Below are positions 9,812-18,879 of a DNA stretch of 64,000 bases, piece after piece. The notes beneath the pieces are model-generated. The model had not been told where the DNA came from, ran no database searches, and was given only the letters and a program-made list of their open reading frames with translations. The position numbers were made by a program, and so were the translations under genes. The stretch's first letter is position 1. Each line of letters starts with the position of its first letter. The DNA is from Streptomyces sp. ISL-12 (GTDB lineage: Bacteria; Actinomycetota; Actinomycetes; Streptomycetales; Streptomycetaceae), in contig NZ_JAGGOO010000130.1 of assembly GCF_018614415.1 (NCBI RefSeq), forward strand, positions 1-64,000, written 5' to 3'.

Positions 9812-11323
9812 TCACCCGTGCGGCCGTCGGCCTGATCGCCGCGCACGGCCCGACGGCGCCGCACCCGGACGCGTGCCGCCCACTGGTGTGCGCGGACGGA
9901 CGCGGTTCGTAGCCGTCCCTCGGGCTCGATCTCCAGGACGGCGGCGGGAGCCGCCCGCCGAATCCGTGGCGCACGCGCGCGTCGGCCGGCCGGCTGCCGG
10001 TTCCGGAGCGGAGGAAGACCTGTCTGCTGGAGCAGCGGAAGGCGCGTCCTCATGTGGGGCCGGCACGCTCTCGTCCTCCTCCTCGGTGACCTCGCCCCCG
10101 GCTCGCGTCTCTGCGTCCGATCGGTCTCGGCTGCCCCGTTCGCCGCGCAGACAGGCACGGATCGACTCCGGGTCGAGGCCCTCGTTGCAGGCCTGGTGCA
10201 GCAGTCGGGCGAAGAGATAGTCGCAGTCCGCCGCCAGTGCCATGGCCAGCGCCTCTCGCGCCTCCAATTCGTCGCCGGTGGACCACGCGACCCATCCCGC
10301 CAAGGTGAGCGGCGCCGCCGCGTACTCTCCGTAGGACCCGGCACAGCGGCGGGCCAGCGCACGCCACAGCCGAAGGGCCCAGCGGGCCTCGTCGCCCTCC
10401 ATCCACTCCGCCGCTCGGTCGCGGGTCGTCCGGTCCTGGAGGCCGAGGATCAGCCGCGCCGCCTCGTCATGGGTGAGAAGTCCGTCGTCACGGAGGTCCG
10501 CCCGGTCCCCACCGGTCACCGGTGGGGCGTCGGCCAGCCGCCTCATGATTCCCTCCGCCAGGTCGAGCGTCTCCTCGGCCACCTCCGCGCGGCTCCCGTC
10601 GTCGAGGATGCGGGAGACCAGCGTCATGCTGGCCGCGTCGAGGGCGGTTTCCTGTTCCCGGGCGGCGGAGCCCTCCTGGGGGCGCAGCCTGGCCTGCAAC
10701 TCGCGCAGCGTGCCCCGCACCTGGATGCCCGCGTACGTGGCGGCGGCGGCCAGCACGGATGTGCCGGGCAGGCCCATCGCGGTCCCCTCGGCCGGACAGC
10801 AGGACTGGTCGTCGCAGCAGTACGACCAGAACCGTCCGTCCGAGATGCACAGGGCCTCGACCACGGGTACGTCGAGGGCGCCGCATGCGATGCGCAGCGT
10901 CTGTGCCAGCGCCCGCAGCCGGGCCATGACCTGCTGTCCGGTTTCGCCCTCGGCGGGCTCCTGGCAGAGGTAGGCGACCATCTGCTCGGGCCGGTTGCCC
11001 CTGCGCTCGCTGCCGGTCACGAGGCCGGTGACCAGTTGCCTGGCCGCGGCCTCCCAGTCGTCCCGGTGCGGAGGGATGCCGAGCCGGGCCCGGCCACCGA
11101 ATCGGCCCCGCCCGTCCCGTTCGTGCAGGGCTACCAGGACGATGCTGTCCTCGGGGCGGTAGCCGAGGAGGTAGGGCAGCGCGTCGGCCAGTTCGGCCGG
11201 GGTTCGCAGGGTGATCGGGTGCTCGTCTTCGTACCCGTACGGGAGCGGGGCGCCCTCCGGCCGCTCACGTCCGCTGATGTCGCCGTTCTCGGAGGATCCG
11301 GTCGATCCGCTGTGGTTCGTCAT
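9812..11323 (-). CDS. DUF4192 family protein
   Basis: A 503-residue protein of unknown function. The DUF4192 core (residues about 35-390) opens with ITLRTPAELADALPYLLGYRPEDSIVLVAL and contains the family's cysteine cluster (YCCDDQSCCPAEG). The last 100 residues are Ala/Arg/Pro-rich and probably disordered. The family is almost restricted to actinobacteria and has no established activity. The gene is divergent from recQ (186 bp between starts) and upstream of the debranching gene in the same direction. Confidence 0.85.
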   Translation of the reverse strand: MTNHSGSTGSSENGDISGRERPEGAPLPYGYEDEHPITLRTPAELADALPYLLGYRPEDSIVLVALHERDGRGRFGGRARLGIPPHRDDWEAAARQLVTGLVTGSERRGNRPEQMVAYLCQEPAEGETGQQVMARLRALAQTLRIACGALDVPVVEALCISDGRFWSYCCDDQSCCPAEGTAMGLPGTSVLAAAATYAGIQVRGTLRELQARLRPQEGSAAREQETALDAASMTLVSRILDDGSRAEVAEETLDLAEGIMRRLADAPPVTGGDRADLRDDGLLTHDEAARLILGLQDRTTRDRAAEWMEGDEARWALRLWRALARRCAGSYGEYAAAPLTLAGWVAWSTGDELEAREALAMALAADCDYLFARLLHQACNEGLDPESIRACLRGERGSRDRSDAETRAGGEVTEEEDESVPAPHEDAPSAAPADRSSSAPEPAAGRPTRACATDSAGGSRRRPGDRARGTATNRVRPRTPVGGTRPGAAPSGRARRSGRRPHG

Positions 11324-11509
11324 GGCCCGACGATCTCGCGGAATACGAAGCTCCGCTTTGCCCTGTGGATAACTTCGATCAGGAACACGTCAACGTCACC
11401 GGAAGAAGCCGTCGAAGAAACCGTCGCGGACCCACCAGGTCCCAGCGGCCGCCCTTCGACCACCGAGGCGGCACCCCGATTGTCAGTGGCTTCCTGTTGT
11501 ATGGAACGC

Positions 11510-13675
11510 ATGGAGCACACGAGCAACTCGGATCTCCGGGAAGACGCCGACGCGGTCCTCTCCCGTCTCGTCGGGGACCCCTCCGGCGAGGCCCGGCTGC
11601 GCGAGGATCAGTGGCGGGCGATCGAGGCGCTGGTCGCCGACGGGCGCCGCGCCCTGGTGGTCCAGCGCACCGGCTGGGGCAAGTCCGCGGTCTATTTCGT
11701 CGCGACGGCGCTGCTCCGCGCTCGCGGCAGCGGACCCACCGTGATCGTGTCCCCCTTGCTCGCGCTGATGCGCAACCAGGTCGACGCCGCCGCCCGGGCG
11801 GGCATCCGTGCCCGGACGATCAACTCCTCCAACACCGAGGAGTGGGACGTGGTCCAGGACGAGATCGCCGCGGGCGAGGTCGACGTGCTGCTGGTGAGTC
11901 CGGAACGGCTGAACAACCCGGACTTCCGTGATCAGGTCCTGCCGAAGCTCGCCGCCGCGACCGGCCTACTCGTGGTGGACGAGGCGCACTGCATCTCCGA
12001 CTGGGGCCACGACTTCCGGCCGGACTACCGGCGTCTGCGCACCATGCTCGCCGACCTGGCGCCAGGCGTCCCGGTGCTCGCCACCACGGCCACCGCCAAC
12101 GCGCGCGTGACCGCCGACGTCGCCGAGCAGCTCGGCACGGGTGGCGCCTCGGACGCCCTGGTGCTGCGCGGCCCGCTGGACCGGGAGAGCCTGAGCCTGT
12201 CCGTACTGCGGCTGCCGGACGCGCCGGCCCGGATGGCCTGGCTCGCCGACCACCTCGACGAACTGCCGGGGTCGGGGATCGTCTACACGCTCACCGTGGC
12301 CGCGGCCGAGGAGGTCACCGCCTTCCTCCGGCAGCGCGGGCACACGGTCGCCTCCTACACCGGCAAGACCGAGAACGCCGACCGGCAGCAGGCGGAGGAC
12401 GATCTCCTCGCCAACCGGGTCAAGGCGCTGGTCGCCACCTCGGCGCTCGGCATGGGCTTCGACAAGCCAGACCTGGGCTTCGTGGTGCACCTCGGTTCGC
12501 CCTCCTCCCCCATCGCCTACTACCAGCAGGTCGGCCGGGCCGGGCGCGGGGTCGAGCACGCGGAGGTGCTCCTCCTCCCCGGCCGGGAGGACGAGGCGAT
12601 CTGGGAGTACTTCGCTTCGCTGGCCTTCCCCTCCGAGGACCTGGTACGCCGCACGCTCGACGTCCTGGCCCGCGCCGAACGGCCCTTGTCGCTTCCCGCG
12701 CTGGAGCCGCTGGTGGAGCTGCGCCGGTCCCGTCTGGAGACCATGCTCAAGGTCCTCGACGTGGACGGCGCGGTCCAGCGGGTCAAGGGCGGCTGGACCG
12801 CCACCGGGCGGCCGTGGACGTACGACGCCCAGCGGTACGACTGGGTCGCCCGGCAGCGCAAGGCCGAGCAGCAGGCGATGCGCGACTACGCGTCGACGAC
12901 GGGCTGTCGCATGGAGTTCCTGCAACGGCAGCTGGACGACGAGGGCGCCAAGCCCTGTGGCCGCTGTGACAACTGCGCGGGGCCGCGTTTCACCACCGAG
13001 ACGTCCGTCGCCGCGCTCGACGCCGCCCGCGCCGATCTGGGCCGGGCGGGCGTGGAGGTGGAGCCGCGCCGTATGTGGCCGACCGGACTGCCGGCCATCG
13101 GGGTCGACCTGAAGGGCCGTATCCCGGCCGGTGAGCAGGCCGCGACGGGCCGGGCGCTGGGGCGGTTGTCCGACATCGGCTGGGGCAACCGGCTGCGGCC
13201 CATGCTCACGGCGCAGGCTCCGGACGGGCCGGTGCCCGACGACGTCTCCCGGGCCGTCGTCGGAGTACTGGCGGACTGGGCGAAGGGGCCCGCCGGCTGG
13301 GCCCCGGGCGTGCCGGAAGCCCGGTCGCGCCCGGTCGGTGTGGTCACCGTCGCCTCCCGTACCCGGCCCCTGCTGATCCGTTCCCTCGGCGAGCGCATCG
13401 CCGAGGTCGGACGGCTGCCGTTGCTGGGCGCCGTCGAGTACACGGCCGACGCCACCCGGGCGACGCGCAGCAACAGCGCGCAGCGCCTCAAGGTCCTCGA
13501 CGGGGCGCTGACCGTGCCGCCCCACCTCGCCTCCGCCCTCGCCGGGCAGCCGGGCCCCGTACTCCTCATCGACGACTTCACCGAGACCGGCTGGACCCTC
13601 GCGGTCGCCGCCCGTCTGCTCCGACGGGCCGGCGCGAATGAGGTGTTGCCGCTGGTCCTGGCCGTACAGGGCTGA
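11510..13675 (+). CDS. recQ: RecQ-family ATP-dependent DNA helicase with C-terminal PRTase-like domain
   Basis: A 3'-5' DNA helicase of 721 residues. The RecA-like domain 1 has Walker A (QRTGWGKS, 52-59), motif II DEAH (157-160) and aromatic-rich loop WGHDFRPDYRRL. Motif III is TATAN. Domain 2 carries the TSALGMGFDKPDL and QQVGRAGRG motifs. The RecQ zinc site is present (Cys in CRMEF, then CGRCDNC). There is no clear HRDC domain. Instead the last 130 residues resemble a ComF/phosphoribosyltransferase fold, ending with VLLIDDFTETGWT (684-696), a good PRPP-loop motif. Such fusions occur in actinobacteria. ATG 11510 is preceded by GGAA; ATG 11501 is in frame but has no ribosome binding site. The gene stands alone, divergent from the DUF4192 gene. 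Confidence 0.92.
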   Translation: MEHTSNSDLREDADAVLSRLVGDPSGEARLREDQWRAIEALVADGRRALVVQRTGWGKSAVYFVATALLRARGSGPTVIVSPLLALMRNQVDAAARAGIRARTINSSNTEEWDVVQDEIAAGEVDVLLVSPERLNNPDFRDQVLPKLAAATGLLVVDEAHCISDWGHDFRPDYRRLRTMLADLAPGVPVLATTATANARVTADVAEQLGTGGASDALVLRGPLDRESLSLSVLRLPDAPARMAWLADHLDELPGSGIVYTLTVAAAEEVTAFLRQRGHTVASYTGKTENADRQQAEDDLLANRVKALVATSALGMGFDKPDLGFVVHLGSPSSPIAYYQQVGRAGRGVEHAEVLLLPGREDEAIWEYFASLAFPSEDLVRRTLDVLARAERPLSLPALEPLVELRRSRLETMLKVLDVDGAVQRVKGGWTATGRPWTYDAQRYDWVARQRKAEQQAMRDYASTTGCRMEFLQRQLDDEGAKPCGRCDNCAGPRFTTETSVAALDAARADLGRAGVEVEPRRMWPTGLPAIGVDLKGRIPAGEQAATGRALGRLSDIGWGNRLRPMLTAQAPDGPVPDDVSRAVVGVLADWAKGPAGWAPGVPEARSRPVGVVTVASRTRPLLIRSLGERIAEVGRLPLLGAVEYTADATRATRSNSAQRLKVLDGALTVPPHLASALAGQPGPVLLIDDFTETGWTLAVAARLLRRAGANEVLPLVLAVQG

Positions 13676-14082
13676 CCACGCACGACCGCGCGGACTCCCG
13701 GGCTTCTGTTTTCGGACGCCGGTTCCGAAGGCCGACCGCGGAGGTTGGCTTCGCAGGCCGGATGCGGTCCGGCTTCGGAGGCTGATCGTGACACCGGTTT
13801 ACGGCCTCGGCTTCGGACACCCGTGTCCGGAGTCGCGTGCCAGGGCACCCGTTCCAGACGTCCCATGCGTCACCCGGGGAGACCCTGGGTATGGATATAA
13901 AACACACATCGCCCTATAACGGTCGACCATTCCGATTGCTCGTTGCCGCAATCCAGTTCGACAGGAAGAATTGGACTCCGCTCCCCGCACGGCTCGTCCG
14001 TGATCCGGCAGGGCTTCACTGCGGTGCGCGTCCCCCGAATCCGACCTTGCCCGCGTGCGGGCGCGTAGCCGAAGGGAGGAAC
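13676..14082. other. Intergenic region with AT-rich promoter-like patch
   Basis: This 407-bp gap separates recQ from the next gene. The first half is Streptomyces-like high GC with degenerate GGCTTCGGA-type repeats and a short CGGACAC/GTGTCCG palindrome (13814-13829) that may end recQ transcription. The stretch 13891-13975 is notably AT-rich (GGATATAAAACACACAT, CTATAAC) and probably holds the promoter of the downstream gene. I could not assign -35 and -10 elements with confidence. Confidence 0.4.
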
Positions 14083-14697
14083 GTGACCTTCGGATTCGCT
14101 CCGTCCTCGGCGGCGTCGCTGTCGCCGTCCACCACGTCCGCCACCCGTGTACTCGAACCGGCGGAGTGGGCCGCCGCCGGCATCCCGCTGCTGCGCAGCC
14201 CCCGGGAGATCGTCAGCGGACTGCACACGCGCCATAGTCCCAGGCCCGACACCACGATCGTGGCCGTGCTCGACCCGGACGAACGCCTGCGCGCCAGCGC
14301 CTCGTTCGCCAGTCGTCCGGCTCAGGCCGACGGGTGGATGTTCCGCAATGTCCTGCTCTCCCAGCTCCGCCGGGTCATCCCGCACGACCTGCGCCGCCGC
14401 ACGCCGGTGCGCACCGCCGTGCTGATGCGCTGCCGTGACGGCGACGCGCGCTGGACGGAGGAGGACGGGGCCTGGATGTGGGGCCTGAGGGACGCCTGCA
14501 CCTTGCACGGCCTGCGCTGCGGGGCGTACATCACGCTGACCCGTGACGGATGGCAGGTGTTCGGCGAGGGCCGGGGCGGACGCCGCCCCAACTCGGCTTC
14601 GGCGCCAGAGCCGTTCGCCACGTCGGAGATACCGCTTCCCCCGCCTCGCACGGGTGGTGCGGCCTCGGAGGTACTGCGCCGCGCGGCTGCGCGCTGA
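14083..14697 (+). CDS. Conserved hypothetical protein
   Basis: A 204-residue protein that I do not recognise. The GTG start follows an ideal GGGAGGA ribosome binding site. It has a Ser/Thr/Ala-rich N-terminus, then a compact alpha/beta-looking region (TIVAVLDPDERLRASASF, FRNVLLSQLRRVIPHDLRRRTPVRTAVLMRCRDG, WMWGLRDACTLHGLRCGAYITLTRDGWQ) and a Pro/Gly-rich tail. The pattern of strands and the phrase about a default value followed by a call to a helical pair vaguely recall JAB/RadC-like actinobacterial proteins, but no metal-binding HxH motif is present. It converges with the next gene across a strong hairpin. The ORF is reliable; no function is assigned. Confidence 0.75.
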   Translation: MTFGFAPSSAASLSPSTTSATRVLEPAEWAAAGIPLLRSPREIVSGLHTRHSPRPDTTIVAVLDPDERLRASASFASRPAQADGWMFRNVLLSQLRRVIPHDLRRRTPVRTAVLMRCRDGDARWTEEDGAWMWGLRDACTLHGLRCGAYITLTRDGWQVFGEGRGGRRPNSASAPEPFATSEIPLPPPRTGGAASEVLRRAAAR

Positions 14698-14906
14698 CCC
14701 CCCGGCACCGCTCCGCACGGCTGCTCACCGACGCCCCCAGGCACGTCCTCGCGCACCGGCGGTGCCCGTTCCGCACTTCCGTCGAAATGCCCGGCCGGCC
14801 GCAGACGCCGTAACGGCTTCTCGGCAAGCGGTCCTTGACCACGGAGGCGTACCCCCTGTGCCGACCGGACACCGGACGCCCACCGGGGGGGGGAGAGACG
14901 AAAGCC

Positions 14907-14933
14907 GCCGCCGTGCGGATGCCGCACGGCGGC
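14907..14933. terminator. Bidirectional hairpin terminator
   Basis: A perfect 12-bp stem (14907-14918 with 14922-14933) has a 3-nt ATG loop and lies between two convergent genes. It is flanked by an A-rich side and a CTCCTTCG side. A run of nine G residues at 14885-14893 lies just to its left. Confidence 0.8.
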
Positions 14934-14975
14934 TCCTTCGTCACTCCGGTGCGGTCCCGGCGCGAGGGAGCCGGC

Positions 14976-15620
14976 TCAGACCTTCGCGCCCAGCACCGCG
15001 TTGATGCGCTGCGGGTCGCCGCAGACGATCAGCAGGGCACCGGCACGCCCGTGGGCCAGCGACAGCGCGGTGGCGGCAGCGGCCTCGGAACCGCCGTTGA
15101 CCGCCACGACGACCACGGGCCGCGCGGCGGCACGGTCCGCGACGGCCGCGTCGGCGTAGAAGACGTCATCGCCCGCGTCGTGCTGAGCCCAGTAGGAGGC
15201 CTCACCGAAGGACAGTTCGTGGGTGGCCCACGGATGTGACTCGCCAGTGGTGAGCACCAGCACGTCGCCGGGGGCACGACCCGAGTCCAGCAGGAGGTCC
15301 ACGGCCTCTTCGGCGGCGTCGAGGGCGCCTTCGACCGAGGCCGGGATCAGCTGGATCTGCGGGGCGGCCGAACCCGTGGAAGGGGCCGCCGAAGGGGCAG
15401 CGGAACCCGACGGAACCGGCTTGGCCGCAGCCGCGTCACGTGACGTGCGCTGCACCGGAGGTGTGGGACGGACCGGGCCGGGACGCCCGGGGCGCGGCGG
15501 GGCCGCGGGGCGGGGACCAGGAACGGGGCGGGGGGTCGGCGCGGTGCGGCCGCTGGCCGGAGTGGCGCGGGGACCCTGGGCACTCTCGTGAATCTGAGGC
15601 TCCTCGGGAATGAGAGGCAT
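14976..15620 (-). CDS. Hypothetical Pro-rich protein with Rossmann-like C-terminal domain
   Basis: A 214-residue protein. The first 95 residues are a Pro/Ala/Arg-rich, probably disordered tract. The remaining 110 form a compact alpha/beta segment (IQLIPASVEGALDAAEEAVDLLLDSGRAPGDVLVLTTGE ... ARPVVVVAVNGGS ... GRAGALLIVCGDP). Strand motifs such as VLVLTTG and LIVCGDP suggest a nucleotide-binding-like or Toprim/helicase-C-like fold, but there is no P-loop. ATG 15620 was chosen as the first plausible start; its ribosome binding site is poor. It lies downstream of rnhB in the same direction (68-bp gap), so the two may be co-transcribed. Function unknown. Confidence 0.7.
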   Translation of the reverse strand: MPLIPEEPQIHESAQGPRATPASGRTAPTPRPVPGPRPAAPPRPGRPGPVRPTPPVQRTSRDAAAAKPVPSGSAAPSAAPSTGSAAPQIQLIPASVEGALDAAEEAVDLLLDSGRAPGDVLVLTTGESHPWATHELSFGEASYWAQHDAGDDVFYADAAVADRAAARPVVVVAVNGGSEAAAATALSLAHGRAGALLIVCGDPQRINAVLGAKV

Positions 15621-15688
15621 GAGCTGATTTTTATCAAACGTTGGTGCGGCTCGCGCCAGCGGGTGGCACATACGCACGGACGGCGGCG

Positions 15689-16399
15689 TCAGAAATCGAA
15701 ACCGAGCTGACCCTCGATCTCCGGAACGCTTCCCTCCGCCAAGCTGCGGGCCTTCTTGAGGTGCCGCCACTGGGGCAGCGCATCAAGATACGCCCACGAC
15801 AACCGGTGGTACGGGGTGGGGCCCCGCTCCGCCAGTGCGGCCTTGTGCACGGGCGACGGGTACCCGGCGTTGTCCGCAAAACCGAAGTCTGCATGGTCGA
15901 TACCCAGTTCGGCCATCATTTTGTCGCGCTGGACCTTGGCGATCACCGAGGCCGCCGCGACCGCCACACACGACTGATCACCCTTGATCACCGTGCGTAC
16001 CCGCCAGGGTGCCCCGAGGTAGTCGTGCTTGCCGTCGAGGATGACCGCGTCGGGACGGACCGGCAGAGCCTCCAGGGCACGGACCGCCGCGAGACGCAGC
16101 GCTGCGGTCATCCCCAGGCGATCGATCTCCTCGGGAGAGGCGTGCCCCAAGGCGTACGACGTCACCCAGGTCCGCAACACCTCGGCCAACTCACCCCGTC
16201 GCTTGACGGTGAGCAGCTTGGAATCGGTGAGACCCTCCGGGGGTCGGCGCAGGCCGGTGACGGCCGCGCAGACGGTGACGGGACCGGCCCACGCGCCACG
16301 CCCCACCTCGTCGACACCGGCAACGATCTTCGCTCCGGTCGTGGCGCGGAGAGAGCGCTCGACGGTGTGGGTGGGTGATTCGTACGGCATGGCGCTCAT
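15689..16399 (-). CDS. rnhB: Ribonuclease HII
   Basis: Endonuclease that removes ribonucleotides and RNA from RNA-DNA hybrids, 236 residues. The acidic active-site motif is VDEVGRG (Asp29, Glu30). Further conserved segments are LTDSKLL, ILDGKHDYL and VAAASVIAKVQRD. The tail is NAGYPSPVHKAALAERGPTPYHRLSW, as in actinobacterial RNase HII. ATG 16399 is preceded by GAGGCGG; ATG 16390 is a possible alternative. The length is normal. It is probably followed by the hypothetical gene at 14976-15620 in one transcript. Confidence 0.95.
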   Translation of the reverse strand: MSAMPYESPTHTVERSLRATTGAKIVAGVDEVGRGAWAGPVTVCAAVTGLRRPPEGLTDSKLLTVKRRGELAEVLRTWVTSYALGHASPEEIDRLGMTAALRLAAVRALEALPVRPDAVILDGKHDYLGAPWRVRTVIKGDQSCVAVAAASVIAKVQRDKMMAELGIDHADFGFADNAGYPSPVHKAALAERGPTPYHRLSWAYLDALPQWRHLKKARSLAEGSVPEIEGQLGFDF

Positions 16400-16471
16400 A
16401 GCGTACGCCGCCTCGAACCGCCGCCGACACCCCGGTTCCCTCAGCGGCTCAAGGGCCTCCCCCGCGCACTG

Positions 16472-17092
16472 TCAGGAACCGAGGGGGCGCAGCAGCGGAA
16501 CCATCAACTGGTCGATCATCTCCTCGATCTCCGAGTCCGCCCATTCGCAGCCGCACACTTTCGAGCGGTACATCATCATCGCCGGGACAGCGTCGAAGAC
16601 GTAGCCGTTCGCCGCGTCGGAGCGCACCTCTTTCCGCTCGATTCCCCGACTGATGACCTCCCTCAGCAGCCTCATGGTCGGCTCGATCACCCCTTCCGCG
16701 ATCACGGCATGGAAGCGTTCCGCCTGCAAGGTGTCGCATTCGTGAATGACCGACCGCAAGGCGAATCCCGACCGGGAGAACATGGCGTCGCGCGCCCTCC
16801 GACACAGGGCGAGGAGATCCTCGCGCACACTCCCCAGATCCGGCGCGATGTCGAAACGCGGCAGCCCGGACCGCAACGCGTCCGCGACGAGATCCTCCTT
16901 GGACGGCCATCGCCGGTAGACGGCGGCCTTGCCGGTCTGCGCGCCGGCGGCCACCCCCTCCATCGTCAGCCCGTTCCAGCCGACCGTGCCGAGCTGTTCC
17001 AGCGCCGCGTCGAGGATCGCGCGTTCGAGCACGACGCCGCGCCGGCGAGAGGCCGCCTGAGCGGAGGCGCCCTCCCAGTGCGAAGTAGTCAT
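16472..17092 (-). CDS. TetR family transcriptional regulator
   Basis: A 206-residue TetR repressor. The N-terminal helix-turn-helix spans about residues 20-67 (ILDAALEQLGTVGWNGLTMEGVAAGAQTGKAAVYRRWPSKEDLVADAL). The ligand domain matches the C-terminal TetR_C group (FALRSVIHECDTLQAERFHAVIAEGVIEPTMRLLREVISRGIERKEVR). The ATG has a clear GGAGG upstream. It is divergent from an MFS efflux gene. The shared 240-bp region contains two AGTGAACG-N4-CGTTCACT palindromes, so the likely job is ligand-relieved repression of the transporter and perhaps of itself. Confidence 0.93.
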   Translation of the reverse strand: MTTSHWEGASAQAASRRRGVVLERAILDAALEQLGTVGWNGLTMEGVAAGAQTGKAAVYRRWPSKEDLVADALRSGLPRFDIAPDLGSVREDLLALCRRARDAMFSRSGFALRSVIHECDTLQAERFHAVIAEGVIEPTMRLLREVISRGIERKEVRSDAANGYVFDAVPAMMMYRSKVCGCEWADSEIEEMIDQLMVPLLRPLGS

Positions 17093-17238
17093 TCCAGCTG
17101 CCTCCAGAGGCATACGAGCGGGGATCGGGGACGGGGACGGCGCGGGGCGGGGACGGCGCGGGGCGGGGACACGGCGCGTGACCGCGAGGGGCTCACGCCG
17201 CGCGACCGCGCGGGGGCACGGAGACCGCGACATCGACG

Positions 17239-17262
17239 ACAGTGAACGGTTGCGTTCACTGT
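17239..17262. promoter_or_regulatory. TetR operator 1
   Basis: ACAGTGAACG-GTTG-CGTTCACTGT is a perfect 10-bp inverted repeat with a 4-bp spacer. It overlaps a possible -35 (TTGCGT, 17250-17255), which lies 18 bp before TACGGT (17274-17279), the candidate -10 of the transporter promoter. Binding here would block RNA polymerase. Confidence 0.75.
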
Positions 17263-17288
17263 CCGGGAGTCACTACGGTCGACATGGC

Positions 17289-17308
17289 AGTGAACGCCAT
17301 CGTTCACT
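17289..17308. promoter_or_regulatory. TetR operator 2
   Basis: AGTGAACG-CCAT-CGTTCACT shares the exact 8-bp arms of operator 1 and the same 4-bp spacing. It is offset by 48 bp and lies just downstream of the candidate transcription start, 23 bp before the transporter start codon. The identical arms make recognition by one repressor very likely. Confidence 0.75.
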
Positions 17309-17331
17309 AAGGCTCTCGTGGGGGATTCACA

Positions 17332-18879
17332 GTGACAACCTCTCCGTTGCTCCAAGATCAAAAGCCGGGCTCGACCCGCAGGAACCAACGTCCCGGCATC
17401 GCGCTCACCGTCATCGCGGCCTGCCAACTCATGGTGGTACTCGACGCGACGATTGTGAACATCGCCCTCCCGCACATTCAAGAAGCCCTGAAGTTCAGCA
17501 CCACCGACCTCACCTGGGTCGTCAGTTCCTACACGCTCACCTTCGGCGGCCTGCTGCTCCTCGGCGGCCGGGCCGGTGACATCCTCGGCCGCCGCCGGGT
17601 CTTCATGACCGGGATCCTGGTCTTCACCTTCGCCTCGCTGCTCGGTGGATTCGCCCAGGAGCCCTGGCAGTTGCTGGCCGCGCGGGTGCTTCAGGGCATG
17701 GGCGGCGCGATCGCCTCCCCCACCTCGCTGGCGCTCATCACCACGACGTTCCCCGAGGGCCCGGAGCGGAACCGCGCCTTCGGCGTCTTCGCCGCCGTCT
17801 CCGCGGGAGGCGGCGCCATAGGCCTGCTGGCGGGCGGCATGCTCACCGAATGGCTCGACTGGCGCTGGGTGCTCTTCGTCAACGTGCCGATCGGTCTGCT
17901 GATCGCCACGCTCGCGCCCCTGTACATCAACGAGTCCGAACGGCACTCCGGCCGCTTCGACATCGCCGGTGCGGTGACCTCCACGGCGGGCATGGCGACC
18001 CTCGTGTACGGCTTCATCCGGGCCGCGGACGAGGGCTGGCGGGACAGCCTGACCATCGGCTCCTTCGGGGCCGCGGTGGTCCTGCTGCTGGCGTTCGTGC
18101 GCATCGAGTCCCGGGCCCGGGAACCGATCACCCCGCTGCGGATGTTCACCGACCGCAACCGCTCCGGCACCTATGTGATCATGCTGAGCCTGGCCGCCGC
18201 GATGTTCGGGATGTTCTTCTACATCGTGCTGTTCGTCCAGAACGTCCTGGGCTACAGCCCCATCGAAGCCGGGCTCGCCTTCCTGCCCGTCACCGTGGTA
18301 ATCGCGCTGGGCGCCGGTGTGTCCCAGCGTTTCCTTCCCGTGCTCGGCCCCAAGCCGTTCATGATCGCCGGCTCGACGCTGGCGGCGATCGGGCTGGCCT
18401 GGCAGGCGCTCATCAGCTCCGACAGCTCGTACGTGGGCGGAGTTCTGGGCCCCATGCTCGTCTTCGGCCTCGGTATGGGGCTCAACTTCGTCACGCTCAC
18501 ACTCACGGCGGTCTCCGGCGTCGCACAGCACGAGGCGGGCGCGGCCTCCGGTCTGCTCAACACCATGCAGCAGGTCGGCGGAGCACTCGGGCTGTCCATC
18601 CTGACGACCGTGTTCGGCACGGCGAGCAGGAACGAGGCGGAGAAGCAGATGCCGGGCTTCCTCGCCGACAGCTCGCCGGAGCAGAAGGCCGAGTTCGCCC
18701 GGACACAGCAGCTTCCCGCGCCCTGGGGGCACGACGTACTGGCGCAGGGCATCTCCGCGGCGTTCATCCCGGCCGCCGCGATGGCCGTGCTCGCCCTGGC
18801 CACGGCCTGGCTGGTGATCCGGGTCCGCAAGAGCGATCTGGAGGCCCTGTCCGGGACCGCCGGACCCGGCGTCGGCTGA
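17332..18879 (+). CDS. MFS drug/proton antiporter, DHA2 (14-TM) family
   Basis: A 515-residue membrane exporter with about 14 predicted transmembrane helices. Family motifs are present: LDATIVNIALP in TM1, GGRAGDILGRRRVF in the loop 2-3 motif A, and the GGAIASPTSLALITTTFP and GLLAGGMLTEWLDWRWVLFVNVPIG segments of EmrB/QacA-type proteins. The GTG start follows GGGGGATT. It is divergent from and presumably repressed by the TetR protein through two palindromes. The substrate is unknown; multidrug or endogenous metabolite export is typical of the family. Confidence 0.95.
   Translation: MTTSPLLQDQKPGSTRRNQRPGIALTVIAACQLMVVLDATIVNIALPHIQEALKFSTTDLTWVVSSYTLTFGGLLLLGGRAGDILGRRRVFMTGILVFTFASLLGGFAQEPWQLLAARVLQGMGGAIASPTSLALITTTFPEGPERNRAFGVFAAVSAGGGAIGLLAGGMLTEWLDWRWVLFVNVPIGLLIATLAPLYINESERHSGRFDIAGAVTSTAGMATLVYGFIRAADEGWRDSLTIGSFGAAVVLLLAFVRIESRAREPITPLRMFTDRNRSGTYVIMLSLAAAMFGMFFYIVLFVQNVLGYSPIEAGLAFLPVTVVIALGAGVSQRFLPVLGPKPFMIAGSTLAAIGLAWQALISSDSSYVGGVLGPMLVFGLGMGLNFVTLTLTAVSGVAQHEAGAASGLLNTMQQVGGALGLSILTTVFGTASRNEAEKQMPGFLADSSPEQKAEFARTQQLPAPWGHDVLAQGISAAFIPAAAMAVLALATAWLVIRVRKSDLEALSGTAGPGVG

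Noticed and set aside
13801..13830. Short CGGACAC/GTGTCCG palindrome as a definite terminator of recQ
   Set aside because: The stem is only 7 bp with a 2-nt centre, too weak to call on its own.
14885..14893. Run of nine G as a phase-variable tract
   Set aside because: It is intergenic and not in any reading frame; more likely a simple homopolymer, possibly with sequencing uncertainty.
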